The notes beneath the pieces were generated by a model. The model did no database searches and was not told the DNA's origin. It was given only the letters and a program-made list of their open reading frames with translations. Shown piece after piece: positions 33,007 to 41,475 of a stretch of DNA of 64,000 nt. The position numbers and the translations under genes are program-made. The DNA is from Candidatus Binatia bacterium (lineage in GTDB: Bacteria; Desulfobacterota; Binatia; UBA12015). Each line of letters begins with the position of its first letter. Position 1 is the first letter of the stretch. Where the stretch lies: NCBI GenBank assembly GCA_036563615.1, contig DATCMB010000006.1, positions 442,149 to 506,148 on the forward strand. The letters run 5' to 3'.

Positions 33007-34725
33007 TCACGCTTCGAACAGCTCGTTGCGCAGCAGACGTCCCGGCAGCTCGCCCGTGTGCTCGCCGCCGCGCATCAGCACGCGTCCGTTGACGATCGTC
33101 GCCTCGTAGCCGCGCGCGTCCTGCGACAGGTGCGGCGCCGAGGCCGGGAACTCGTGCTTGACGACCGGCAGCTCGACGTCGAGGCGGTCGAGGTCGATGA
33201 CGTTGAGATCCGCGTACGCGCCGCGGCGGATCAGGCCGCGCCCGTGCAGGCCCCACATCAAGGCCGGATCGAAGGTCAGCTTGCGCACCGCCTCCTCGAG
33301 CCCGAGCAGCTTCCGCTCGCGCACCCAGTAGGCGAGGAGGAAGGTCGTGAAGCTCGCGTCGCAGGTCTGGCTCGTGTGCGCGCCCGAGTCTCCGAGCCCG
33401 ATGCCGGTCAGCGGGTGGCGGAGCATCTCGGCCGCCGCGTCGAGGTCGGGGTTGTAGAGCGGGACGATGAAGAAGCCCCGGAGGTCGGTCGCGAGGATGT
33501 GGTCGAGGATGACCTGGCCGACCTCCTTGCCGGTGCGCTCGGCGATGCCGACGACGCTGCGCTCGGGCGCCGTCTCGTAGGCCTTCACGCCGTCGCCGAC
33601 GAGCGGGAAGACGTGGCGCAGCGTCGCCATGCCGCCCAGAATGTCGCCGCTCGTGCCGCGGATCGATTCGAGGAGCTTCGCCTGCATCGCGGGATCGCGC
33701 AGCGCCTCGCGCTGCTTCTCGATCGGCTCGGCGATCAGGTCGAAGCCCGCGGGGAACATCGTGAGCGGCGAGATCGAGGTGCCGAAGCCCATCAGGATGC
33801 CGACGCTGCGCACCGCGACCTGCGGCACGAGCCGCGCGCCCTGCGCGACCGCGCGCTCGACCTTGGCGAGCACGTCGCGCCACACCTCGGGGTAGGCGAG
33901 GTTCTGGATCAGCCCGAAGCTCATCGGCCGCGCGGACGCGAGCGCGACCGGCACCATCCACTCGTAGTCGCGGTCGAAGCCGTTCGCGTCCTCGCCGGCG
34001 GCGCCGTAGGGCACGAGCTCGAAGACGCCGGTGCCGACCTCGGCGAGCGCGCGTCCGATGGCGTCGAGCTCGCGGCGGTCGGCGAAGGTGCCGGGCACCG
34101 GATCCCAGGCGGGCGTGCGGTGCATGGTCGTGCGGCCGCTCGCGAAGCCGAGCGCGCCGGCGCGCATGGCGTCGACGATCGCGCGGTGCATGAGCGCGAG
34201 CTCCTCGTCCGATGCGGGCGCGTCGGTGGCGCCCTTCTCGCCCATCGCCCAGATGCGCAGCGGCGCGTGGCTCAGGTGCGCGCCGACGTTGATGCCGAGC
34301 CGGCTCGACGCGAGGTGCTCGAGGTACTCCGGGAACGTCTCCCAGCGCCAGGCGATGCCTTCCTTCATCGCCGCGCGCGGCACGTCCTCGACGCCCTCCA
34401 TGAGGAACATCAGGTAGTCGCGGTCCTGCGGCTTGCAGGGCGCGAAGCCGACGCCGCAGTTGCCGACGATCGCCGAGGTCACGCCGTGCAGGTTGGACGG
34501 CGAGCCGAGCGGGTCCCAGGTGATCTGCGCGTCGAGGTGCGTGTGCACGTCGACGAAGCCCGGCGTGACCACCTTGCCGCGCGCGTCGATCACCTCGTGC
34601 GCCGGTCCGTCGTGCTTGCCGATGGCGGCGATGCGGTCGCCGCTGACGACGACGTCGGCGACGTAGGCAGGACGGCCGCTGCCGTCGACGATCGTTCCAC
34701 CGCGGATCACGAGATCGGCCTTCAT
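33007..34725 (-). CDS. D-aminoacylase-type amidohydrolase
   Basis: This 572-residue protein of the amidohydrolase superfamily is close to N-acyl-D-amino-acid deacylases. The N-terminal beta part holds LVIRGGTIVDGSG, and VTPGFVDVHTHLDAQITWDP contains the metal-binding HxH pair. SAIVGNCGVGFAPC carries the Cys that ligates zinc in D-aminoacylases. GLGDSGAHTSQTCD near the C-terminus supplies the catalytic Asp and a His. Many relatives with similar length act on acylated amines or hydantoin-like compounds, so the substrate remains open. GGGGAGGG precedes the ATG. It is divergent from the Cys-rich hydrolase at 34918. Confidence 0.87.
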   Translation of the reverse strand: MKADLVIRGGTIVDGSGRPAYVADVVVSGDRIAAIGKHDGPAHEVIDARGKVVTPGFVDVHTHLDAQITWDPLGSPSNLHGVTSAIVGNCGVGFAPCKPQDRDYLMFLMEGVEDVPRAAMKEGIAWRWETFPEYLEHLASSRLGINVGAHLSHAPLRIWAMGEKGATDAPASDEELALMHRAIVDAMRAGALGFASGRTTMHRTPAWDPVPGTFADRRELDAIGRALAEVGTGVFELVPYGAAGEDANGFDRDYEWMVPVALASARPMSFGLIQNLAYPEVWRDVLAKVERAVAQGARLVPQVAVRSVGILMGFGTSISPLTMFPAGFDLIAEPIEKQREALRDPAMQAKLLESIRGTSGDILGGMATLRHVFPLVGDGVKAYETAPERSVVGIAERTGKEVGQVILDHILATDLRGFFIVPLYNPDLDAAAEMLRHPLTGIGLGDSGAHTSQTCDASFTTFLLAYWVRERKLLGLEEAVRKLTFDPALMWGLHGRGLIRRGAYADLNVIDLDRLDVELPVVKHEFPASAPHLSQDARGYEATIVNGRVLMRGGEHTGELPGRLLRNELFEA

Positions 34726-34853
34726 CGAGTCCCTCCCCGGCGACGCCCGGTTGGCGGCGGCACGCTATCAGATGTCCGCGGTCCGGTGCGACGAGCCGAC
34801 GTGTCGCGCCAGCAGGACGGAGCCGCTGCGGCGTCGATCCCGCCCGCTCGCGC

Positions 34854-34867
34854 GGAAAGTTCTTTCC
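34854..34867. promoter_or_regulatory. Inverted repeat, possible operator upstream of the Cys-rich hydrolase
   Basis: GGAAAG, two bases, then CTTTCC form perfect 6-bp arms 50 bases before the hydrolase ATG. The outer GGAAA...TTTCC resembles the arms of the LacI-type operator at 37526-37537 (GGAAA-CG-TTACC), though the spacing is two bases wider. It may be a site for the same or another regulator. Confidence 0.3.
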
Positions 34868-34917
34868 CACGCCGTGTCCTTCGCGCTAGAAGGCGCCGCC
34901 GCGAAAAGGAGGATCCG

Positions 34918-36303
34918 ATGCGCATCGCACCCGTCGCCCTGGCCGTCGCCACGGTCGGTTTGGTCTCGCTCGCAGCGCTCGACGGCGCGGCCGCCGCGCC
35001 GGACAAGTGCTTGACGGGTGCGTCGGTGCTCGACGATCAGCGGCAGCTCGCGTCGCTGCGCGCGGCGATCGACGCCGCGTGTCCGTGCGAGAGCTTCGAC
35101 GGCTCACGCGGCAAGGACCGCAGCGCCTACCGCAAGTGCGCGCGCGGGCTACTCAACGCGGCGATCAAGTCGGGCGAGCTGCGCAAGCAGTGCAGGACCG
35201 TCGCGACGCGCGGCTTCTCCGACGCGACCTGCGGCACGGTCGGCAAGGTCGCGTGCGGGCGCGTCACGCCGAGCTCGAAGAAGAAGCCGATCAGCTGCAG
35301 CATCAAGCCGGCCGATCGCTGCGTGAGCCGCGCCAGGTACGTCGAGACGGTCTGCAGCAGCCACACGCACTGCTCGGACGTCGTCGACTGGACGGCAGGG
35401 ACCTGCGTCGACGTGCGCCGGGCGGAGCCGTTCCAGGCCGGCGTGCGCACGATCACCTTCACCAAGAACTCGGTGGTCAATCCGAGCCAGCCGCGTCCGC
35501 TCGAGACCGTGATCTGGTATCCGACGCAGCCCGGCGCGGGGCCGGTCAACCCGGGATACAACGCCGTGGTCGACGCGCCGCTCGACCCGTCGGGCGGCCC
35601 GTACCCGCTGCTGCTGTTCTCGCACGGCTCGTGCGGCATCCCGACGCAGTCGACCTTCCTCACCGCGCTGCTCGCGGCGCAGGGCTTCGTCGTCGTCGCG
35701 CCGCCGCATCCCGGCAACACGCTGCTCGAGTTCCCGAACTGCGGCACGCCCGCGGCGCAGATCGCTTCCGCGCAGGAGCGCCCGCAGGACGTGATCTTCG
35801 TGCTGAATCAGGTGCTCGCCGCGAACCAGGATCCGGCGTCACCGTTGTTTGGCGCCATCGACCCCGAGCGCATCGGCATGTCGGGGCACTCGTTCGGCGG
35901 CTTGACGACCTACCTGGTCGAGAACCTCGAGCCGAGGATCAAGGTCGCGATCCCGATGGCGCCCGCGGTCGGCGCGCAGACGCTCGACGTGCCGTCGCTC
36001 ACCATGCTCGGCCAGCTCGACTCGGTGGTGAGCAACACCGCGATCCGCAACGCGTACGCGCGCGCGCTGCCGCCCAAGTTCCTGGTCGAGATCGAGCACG
36101 CCGGGCACTACGCGTTCTCGGTCGCCTGCTTCCCGAGCAGCGACTGCAACCCGCCGACGACGCTGACGCAGGCCGAAGCGCACGGTCACGTGCTGCGCTG
36201 GGTGCGGCCGTTCCTCGAGCTCTACCTGAACGGCGATCAGCGCTTCGCGCCCTTCTTCCTCGTGCCGGAGCCGGGCGTCGTCTTCGCGTCGGAGGTCGAG
36301 TAG
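34918..36303 (+). CDS. Secreted alpha/beta hydrolase with N-terminal 12-Cys domain (copy 1)
   Basis: This 461-residue protein has a signal peptide (VALAVATVGLVSLAALDGAAA). Residues 30-155 form a Cys-rich domain with 12 Cys, including ACPCESF, CGTVGKVACGRVTPSS and CSSHTHC. The rest is an alpha/beta hydrolase of the PAF-acetylhydrolase/dienelactone-like type: LLLFSHGSCG (oxyanion), MSGHSFGGLT (Ser nucleophile) and EHAGHYAF (catalytic His). It should be an extracytoplasmic esterase. AAAAGGAGG stands five bases before the ATG. It is a paralogue of 39074-40468, with all 12 Cys conserved. Its 3' end overlaps the convergent LacI-type gene by 67 bases. The substrate is unknown. Confidence 0.85.
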   Translation: MRIAPVALAVATVGLVSLAALDGAAAAPDKCLTGASVLDDQRQLASLRAAIDAACPCESFDGSRGKDRSAYRKCARGLLNAAIKSGELRKQCRTVATRGFSDATCGTVGKVACGRVTPSSKKKPISCSIKPADRCVSRARYVETVCSSHTHCSDVVDWTAGTCVDVRRAEPFQAGVRTITFTKNSVVNPSQPRPLETVIWYPTQPGAGPVNPGYNAVVDAPLDPSGGPYPLLLFSHGSCGIPTQSTFLTALLAAQGFVVVAPPHPGNTLLEFPNCGTPAAQIASAQERPQDVIFVLNQVLAANQDPASPLFGAIDPERIGMSGHSFGGLTTYLVENLEPRIKVAIPMAPAVGAQTLDVPSLTMLGQLDSVVSNTAIRNAYARALPPKFLVEIEHAGHYAFSVACFPSSDCNPPTTLTQAEAHGHVLRWVRPFLELYLNGDQRFAPFFLVPEPGVVFASEVE

Positions 36304-37394
36304 CGGCGTCGCTCGCGCGGCGGCGCGAACGAGCCGCGCTCGACGAACTCCGACTCGAGCTCGGGGAGCGGCGGCACCGGACGCTTGCCCTCGATGCGCG
36401 CGACCAGGTTGTCGACCATCGCCACGCCCGCGAGACGGTAGTCGAGGCGCACGACGCTGATCGGCGGACGGAACGCCTGCTCCCACAGCGAGTCGCCGAA
36501 GCCGAGCACCGACACGTCGCGCGGGATCGCGAGGCCCGCGTCGCCGATCGCGGCGAGCACGGCCGGCGTCAGCGCTTCGGTGCCGGCGACGATCGCGGTC
36601 GGCGGCTCGGGCGCGTCGAGCAGCGCGCGCGTGCGCGCGCGGCACTCGTCTGTGTCGGCGGCGGTGACGACGAGCTCCGCGTCGTGCTTGACGCCGACCT
36701 CGGCGAGCGCGCGCTCGAGACAGCCGACGCGCACGCGCTGCATCGGCGGGAAGTAGCGCGCGTCGCGCTCGACGTACGCGAGGTAGGCGATGCGCCGGTG
36801 CCCGAGCTCGACCAGACGGCGGAACGCGCGCAGCGCACCCGAGCGCTCGGCGCGCTCGCGCAGCTCGCTGCCGCGCATCTTGCGCCGCTCCTCGCTCGGC
36901 ACGTCGGGCACGACCGGGATGCCGGACTCGGCGAAGCGGGCGACGTGCGGCAGCCCGTGGATCGGCCCCGCGACCACGAGCCCGTCGATCTGCTCCTCGT
37001 AGAGCCGCTCGAGCTGCTGCTCGATCACGTGCGCCGAGTTCTGGCCGTCGCACACGAGCAGCACGTAGCCGTGCCGCCGTGCGGCGTCGCCGGCGGCGCG
37101 CAGCCACTGCGCGTAGAGCGGCAGGCTGAGGTCGGGGATCATCACGCCGATGACGCGCGCCCGCACGCCGCGCAGCACCTTCGCGGCGCGGCTCGGCCGG
37201 TAGCCGACGCGGCGCGCCGCGGCGACGACCCGCGCGCGCGTCTCCTCGCTGACGAGCTGGCCCGAGCCCAGCGCGCGCGACGCGGTGCCGATGCCGACGC
37301 CGGCCTCGCGCGCGACGTCGCGGATGGTCGGCGCGCGCCGGACGCGCCTCCTTCGGGCGGCACCGCCGGCGGCGCCGGTCGCTGCGGGCTCCAT
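36237..37394 (-). CDS. LacI-family transcriptional regulator
   Basis: This 385-residue regulator has a DNA-binding helix-turn-helix and hinge at the N-terminus (PTIRDVAREAGVGIGTASRA, then RRVGYRPSRAAKVLRG), followed by a periplasmic-binding-protein-like effector domain (IGVMIPDLSLPLYAQW, DGLVVAGP, VLGFGDSLW, RLDYRLAGVAMVDNL). The ATG at 37394 lies eight bases after GGAG; a GTG two codons earlier is possible. It is divergent from the propeller/hydrolase operon and a LacI-type operator lies at that promoter, so it most likely represses that operon and is relieved by a small ligand. The last 67 bases overlap copy 1 of the hydrolase antisense. Confidence 0.9.
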   Translation of the reverse strand: MEPAATGAAGGAARRRRVRRAPTIRDVAREAGVGIGTASRALGSGQLVSEETRARVVAAARRVGYRPSRAAKVLRGVRARVIGVMIPDLSLPLYAQWLRAAGDAARRHGYVLLVCDGQNSAHVIEQQLERLYEEQIDGLVVAGPIHGLPHVARFAESGIPVVPDVPSEERRKMRGSELRERAERSGALRAFRRLVELGHRRIAYLAYVERDARYFPPMQRVRVGCLERALAEVGVKHDAELVVTAADTDECRARTRALLDAPEPPTAIVAGTEALTPAVLAAIGDAGLAIPRDVSVLGFGDSLWEQAFRPPISVVRLDYRLAGVAMVDNLVARIEGKRPVPPLPELESEFVERGSFAPPRERRRYSTSDAKTTPGSGTRKKGAKR

Positions 37395-37498
37395 GGTCAC
37401 CGCTCCGAGGTGGCGGATTCGGACGCGCCTGACAAGGCGCGTGGATGCCGCCGGGCGACCCGTCGCACCGTCGGGGCGACCGTTCGCGCAACGGGGCT

Positions 37499-37537
37499 TT
37501 GACCTGGGTCGCGCGGCCGGCGTATGGAAACGTTACC
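37499..37537 (+). promoter_or_regulatory. Promoter with LacI-type operator over its -10 region
   Basis: A -35 box TTGACC (37499-37504) is followed by an 18-base spacer and the -10 box TATGGA (37523-37528). GGAAACGTTACC (37526-37537) is a near-perfect palindrome centred on CG, the classic form of LacI/GalR-family operators. It covers the -10 box and ends directly at the ATG (37538). Binding there would block initiation. The message would have almost no leader. The intergenic gap 37395-37498 is otherwise featureless. Confidence 0.6.
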
Positions 37538-39070
37538 ATGAAAACGTCACCGCCGCTTGGCGGCGCGCGCTGCCGCGGTCCGCGCCGCCGTCGTCGCCAC
37601 CGTTCAGCGTCTTCCCTCGCGGCCTGTCTGCTCGCGCTCGCCGCGCTGGGAGGCGTCGCGCTCGCTGCGTCCGCCGCGTCGGCTGGATCTGCCGAGTCCT
37701 CGGCGTCCGCCGCGCGCGGCGACGCCAGCGCGCGCGGCCGCGCCGCGGAGGTGCGGGCCGCGCGCGAGAGCGCTGCCTACCTGCGCTGCGCGCGCGAGCT
37801 CGCGCGCACCTCGGCCCGCGCCGGACGCGTCCACCCGGTGCGCGGGCGCGGCTGCAGCACGCGCAGCGAGAGCGCGTACGCGCCCGGCTGGTCCGCGGTG
37901 CACGCCGACGCGTCGAACACCGACTACACGCCGGTTCCGGGCGCGCGGCGCTTGACGCTCGCCTGGCAGAAGCAGCTTCCCGGCGGCATCAACCTCGGGC
38001 CGACGATCGATCCGACCGGGCGCGTGTACGTCACGCACGGCTCGGGCAGCGTCGACTGCCACCTGCACGCGCTCGACGGCAAGACCGGCGAGGAGGTCTG
38101 GTGCTCGGCGGAGGTCGACCAGTTCGCGGTCGCGTCGTCGCCGCTGCTCGATCGCGACGGACGGCTGTTCCTCGCCGACAGCGAGGCGATGCACGCCTTC
38201 GACCGCGACGGACGGCTCCTCTGGGAGACGCCGATCCTCGGCGTGCCGCTCTCGGCGCAGTTCACGCCCGAAGGACGCCTCGTGTTCATCACCCACGTCG
38301 GCGTCGTCTACGTGCTGCGGCGCGAGACCGGCGAGCCGATGCTGCCGCCGCTCGAGCTCATTCCCGGCATCACCTGGACGCCCGCCGACGGCATGACCGC
38401 GTGCCTCATCGGCACGCCGCGCTGCCCGGCGGCGAACACGCTCGCGGTCGATGCGAGCGGCAGGCTGATCTTCACGTTCTGGGCGCCGGGCGAGCCGCAG
38501 GCCGGCGTGCGCGCGATGCGCTACACCGAGCGGCCGACGCCGCGGCTCGAGCACCTGTGGACCAACGACTCGCTGCCCGGCGGCAGCGCCTCGAGCCCGG
38601 CCGTGTCGTTCGACGGCAAGCGCGTCTACGTCAACGACAACGTCGACTCGGCGCACGCGCTCGACGTCGCGACCGGGCGCACGATCTGGAGCTACAGGAT
38701 CGGCTTCGCGCCGGGCGGCAGCCCGTCGCTGTCGCCGGAAGGGCTGATCATGCCGTCCGGCTCCGCGCTCGGCGTCGTGCTCGCGCTGCGCGACGAGGGC
38801 ACGCACGCGAGCGTCGCGTGGCGGCGCGACGACCTGATCAACCGCGGCGTCCCGACGCAGGCCGCGGGCAACATCGCATACCCGACCGTCGCTCGCGGCG
38901 ACCGCGTGAACGACCTCGTCGTGATCGACACGACGAACGGCGAGGTCCTCGATCGCGAGCCGCTGCCCGGGACGACGTCGTTCACCGTCGGCACGACCGT
39001 CGGACCGGACGGCACGGTGTACGTCCCGACCTTCTTGGGGCAGCTCTTCGCCTTTCGTCCGGAGGAGTGA
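37538..39070 (+). CDS. Secreted PQQ-like beta-propeller protein
   Basis: This 510-residue protein has a basic leader and hydrophobic core (SSLAACLLALAALGGVALAA), probably a signal peptide. The mature part is made of PQQ/Kelch-like beta repeats: LYVTHG-type strands, HALDGKTGEEVWC, HAFDRDGRLLWETPIL, HALDVATGRTIWSY and GTVYVPTFLGQLFAF. No PQQ-dependent dehydrogenase catalytic residues are evident, so it is more likely a binding or scaffold propeller. I start it at the ATG 37538 because promoter and operator lie directly upstream; the frame stays open further upstream. It ends three bases before copy 2 of the Cys-rich hydrolase, so both are one operon under the LacI-type regulator. Confidence 0.8.
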   Translation: MKTSPPLGGARCRGPRRRRRHRSASSLAACLLALAALGGVALAASAASAGSAESSASAARGDASARGRAAEVRAARESAAYLRCARELARTSARAGRVHPVRGRGCSTRSESAYAPGWSAVHADASNTDYTPVPGARRLTLAWQKQLPGGINLGPTIDPTGRVYVTHGSGSVDCHLHALDGKTGEEVWCSAEVDQFAVASSPLLDRDGRLFLADSEAMHAFDRDGRLLWETPILGVPLSAQFTPEGRLVFITHVGVVYVLRRETGEPMLPPLELIPGITWTPADGMTACLIGTPRCPAANTLAVDASGRLIFTFWAPGEPQAGVRAMRYTERPTPRLEHLWTNDSLPGGSASSPAVSFDGKRVYVNDNVDSAHALDVATGRTIWSYRIGFAPGGSPSLSPEGLIMPSGSALGVVLALRDEGTHASVAWRRDDLINRGVPTQAAGNIAYPTVARGDRVNDLVVIDTTNGEVLDREPLPGTTSFTVGTTVGPDGTVYVPTFLGQLFAFRPEE

Positions 39071-39073
39071 GCC

Positions 39074-40468
39074 ATGCACAGGCTGCGGATCGTCGCCCTG
39101 GTCGCTTTCGTTCTCGCCGTGGTCGCGGCGTTCTCGGCGTGCGTCGACGTCACACCGGTGTATGCGCAGGACGCGTGCCGCACGGGCGCCTCGGCGCTCG
39201 ACGACCAACGCGCGCTCGCCGAGCTGCGCCGCGCGATCGACGAAGCGTGCCCGTGCGCGTCCTTCGACGGCACGCAGGGCAAGACGCGCAGCGCCTACCG
39301 CCGCTGCGCGCGTACCGTGCTCGACGCGAAGGTCGCCGCGGGCGGGCTGCGTCGGCAGTGCCGTTCGGTCGCGATCCGCGGCTATCTGGATGCGACCTGC
39401 GGCGCGCCCGGCAAGGTGACCTGTGGACGGGTCACGCCGAGCTCACGCACGAAGCCCATCTCGTGCCGCATCACGACGCCCGAGCGCTGCGTGAGCCGCG
39501 GCAAGTGGATCGAGACGCCGTGTCCGACGCAGACGCACTGCATGGACGTCGTCGAGTGGACGGCGGGAACCTGCGTCGATCCGCGCGAGCCCGGGCCGTT
39601 CGTGCCGGGCGTGCGCACGATGCCGTTCGTCAAGCCGTCGGTCGAGACCGGCGAGCCGCGCGCGCTCGACACCGTCGTCTGGTACCCGGCGGCGGACGGC
39701 GCGGGACCGGTCGATCCCGGGTTGCGCGCCGTCGTCGACGCGCCGGTCGCGACGTCCGGCCGGCCGTACCCGGTGGTGCTGTTCTCGCACGGCATGTGCG
39801 GCTCGCCGCTCCAGTCGCTGTTCCTGACGTCGCTGCTCGCCTCGCAGGGCTTCGTCGTCGTGGCCCCGCCGCACCCGGGCAACACGACGGCCGACATTCC
39901 GTTTTGCTTGACGGGCGAGTCGCTGCTCAGCTCGTTCCGCGAGCGGCCGCACGACGTGACCTTCGTGCTCGATGAGATGCTCGCCGCGAGCGCCGCGGCG
40001 GGCTCGCCGTTCTTCGGCGCGCTCGACCCGGACCGCATCGCGATGTCGGGCCACTCGTTCGGCGGCCTCACGACCTACCTCGTCGAGGACCTCGACCCGC
40101 GCATCAAGGTCGCGATCCCGATGGCGCCGGCGGTCATCAACCAGCAGTCGCTCGCGATCCCGTCGCTCACGCTGCTCGGGCAGACCGACGGCGTGCTGCC
40201 GGTCGAGCCGATGCGCGCCGCGTGGCAGGCGTCGGCGGCGCCGAAGGTTCTGGTCGAGATCGAGCGCGCCGGGCACTACGCGTTCTCCGACTTCTGTCGG
40301 CCGGGCTCGGACTGCCGGCCGCCCGAGACGCTGACCTCGGACGAGGCGCACGCGCACGTGCTGCGCTGGGTGCGGCCGTTCCTCGAGCTCTACCTGAACG
40401 GCGACGACGGCTTCGCGCCGTTCTTCCTCGCGGCCGAGCCCGGCGTCGTGCTGCGCGTCGAGCGCTGA
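39074..40468 (+). CDS. Secreted alpha/beta hydrolase with N-terminal 12-Cys domain (copy 2)
   Basis: This 464-residue paralogue of 34918-36303 has the same design. A signal peptide (VALVAFVLAVVAAFSACVDV) comes first. A Cys-rich domain with the same 12 Cys follows (ACPCASF, CGAPGKVTCGRVTPSS). The hydrolase core has VVLFSHGMCG, MSGHSFGGLTTYLVEDL and IERAGHYAF for the oxyanion hole, nucleophile and His. GGAGG precedes the ATG, which follows the propeller stop (TGAGCCATG), indicating coupling. The catalytic domains of the copies are near-identical in motifs, and the N-terminal signal and linker differ most. Both are probably esterases outside the cytoplasm. Confidence 0.86.
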   Translation: MHRLRIVALVAFVLAVVAAFSACVDVTPVYAQDACRTGASALDDQRALAELRRAIDEACPCASFDGTQGKTRSAYRRCARTVLDAKVAAGGLRRQCRSVAIRGYLDATCGAPGKVTCGRVTPSSRTKPISCRITTPERCVSRGKWIETPCPTQTHCMDVVEWTAGTCVDPREPGPFVPGVRTMPFVKPSVETGEPRALDTVVWYPAADGAGPVDPGLRAVVDAPVATSGRPYPVVLFSHGMCGSPLQSLFLTSLLASQGFVVVAPPHPGNTTADIPFCLTGESLLSSFRERPHDVTFVLDEMLAASAAAGSPFFGALDPDRIAMSGHSFGGLTTYLVEDLDPRIKVAIPMAPAVINQQSLAIPSLTLLGQTDGVLPVEPMRAAWQASAAPKVLVEIERAGHYAFSDFCRPGSDCRPPETLTSDEAHAHVLRWVRPFLELYLNGDDGFAPFFLAAEPGVVLRVER

Positions 40469-40501
40469 CGCCCGGCGCGCAGCGTTGCGCGCGCGGGCGT
40501 C
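40467..40501. terminator. Bidirectional hairpin
   Basis: GACGCCC plus GCGCGC on the left pair with GCGCGC plus GGGCGTC on the right around AGCGTT, starting at the hydrolase stop codon. It separates that operon from the convergent SDR gene (stop 40520). Confidence 0.6.
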
Positions 40502-40519
40502 GCGGCTCGAAGGAGCGTC

Positions 40520-41455
40520 TCAGCCCGCCGGCTTCGGTGCGGGCGGCGCGGGGTTCGGCACGTCGAAGCCGAGCGTGCGCGGGAACACCTGCGCGACCTC
40601 GATCGGCTCCCAGCGCGAGCGCTTGGTGATCGTGCGGATCGGCGTCGGGTCGCTCATGCGAGCGATCATGCCGCCGTTCACGAGGAAGATCTGGCCGTTG
40701 ATGTTCGCCGCGTGGTCGGTCGCGAGGTAGGCGACCATCGGCGCGACGTCCTCCGGCTCGCCGATCGTCGCGGCCGCGTTGGCGAGCGGCGTCTCGATGC
40801 CGCGCGACGCCTTCGCGGCGGCCTGCTTGGCGCGCGGGATGTTGGCGATCATGCGGGTCTGCGCGATCGGCGCGATCGCGTTGACCGTGACGCCGTACTT
40901 GCCGAGCTCGCGCGCGACGACGCGCGTCATGCCGGCGATGCCGTCCTTCGCGGCGCCGTAGTTCGCCTGCCCGGGGTTGCCGTAGAGGCCCGAGGTCGAG
41001 GTGAAGGAGATGATGCGGCCGCCGCGCTGCTCGCGCATCACCACCGACGCGTGCCGCGTGCAGCTCCAGGTGCCCTTGAGGTGCGTCGCGATGACCGCGT
41101 CCCACTCCTCCTCGGTCATGTTGAAGATCATCCGGTCGCGCAGGATGCCCGCGACGTTGACCAGGATGTCGAGCCGCCCGTAGGTCTTGAGCGCCGTTTC
41201 GATGATCCGCCCCGCAGACGCGAACTCCGCGACCGAGTCGTAGTTCGGCGTCGCCTTGCCGCCGGCCTGCACGATCTCGCGCACGACCTCGTCGGCGGCC
41301 TGCGTCTCCTGTCCGGCGCCGTCGACCGAGCAGCCGAGGTCGTTGACGACGACGGAAGCTCCCTGCTCGGCGAGGAGCAGCGCGATGCCGCGGCCGATGC
41401 CGCGCCCCGCGCCGGTGACGATCGCGACCTTGCCCTCGAGATGCTTGCTGGCCAT
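40520..41455 (-). CDS. Short-chain dehydrogenase, MFE-type 3-hydroxyacyl-CoA dehydrogenase-like (copy B)
   Basis: This 311-residue NAD(P)-dependent SDR has a cofactor motif GAGRGIGRGIA, NVAG, active-site Ser in FTSTSGLYG and YGAAK. The insertion VVVNDLGCSVDGAGQETQAA and the RDRMIFNM segment are typical of the 17-beta-hydroxysteroid dehydrogenase 4/multifunctional-enzyme subgroup, which oxidises 3-hydroxyacyl-CoA. The C-terminal 60 residues (PNPAPPAPKP tail) are an extension shared with its neighbour. AGGAGG lies nine bases before the ATG. It follows its paralogue by 20 bases on the same strand. Together with the thiolase-like proteins it suggests degradation of unusual acyl-CoAs. Confidence 0.85.
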   Translation of the reverse strand: MASKHLEGKVAIVTGAGRGIGRGIALLLAEQGASVVVNDLGCSVDGAGQETQAADEVVREIVQAGGKATPNYDSVAEFASAGRIIETALKTYGRLDILVNVAGILRDRMIFNMTEEEWDAVIATHLKGTWSCTRHASVVMREQRGGRIISFTSTSGLYGNPGQANYGAAKDGIAGMTRVVARELGKYGVTVNAIAPIAQTRMIANIPRAKQAAAKASRGIETPLANAAATIGEPEDVAPMVAYLATDHAANINGQIFLVNGGMIARMSDPTPIRTITKRSRWEPIEVAQVFPRTLGFDVPNPAPPAPKPAG

Positions 41456-41475
41456 GTCTCTCGTCCTCCTCGTCC

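Noticed and set aside
32818..34917. Upstream 700 codons of the frame ending at 36303
   Set aside because: They are antisense to the amidohydrolase; the signal peptide and ribosome binding site fix the start at 34918.
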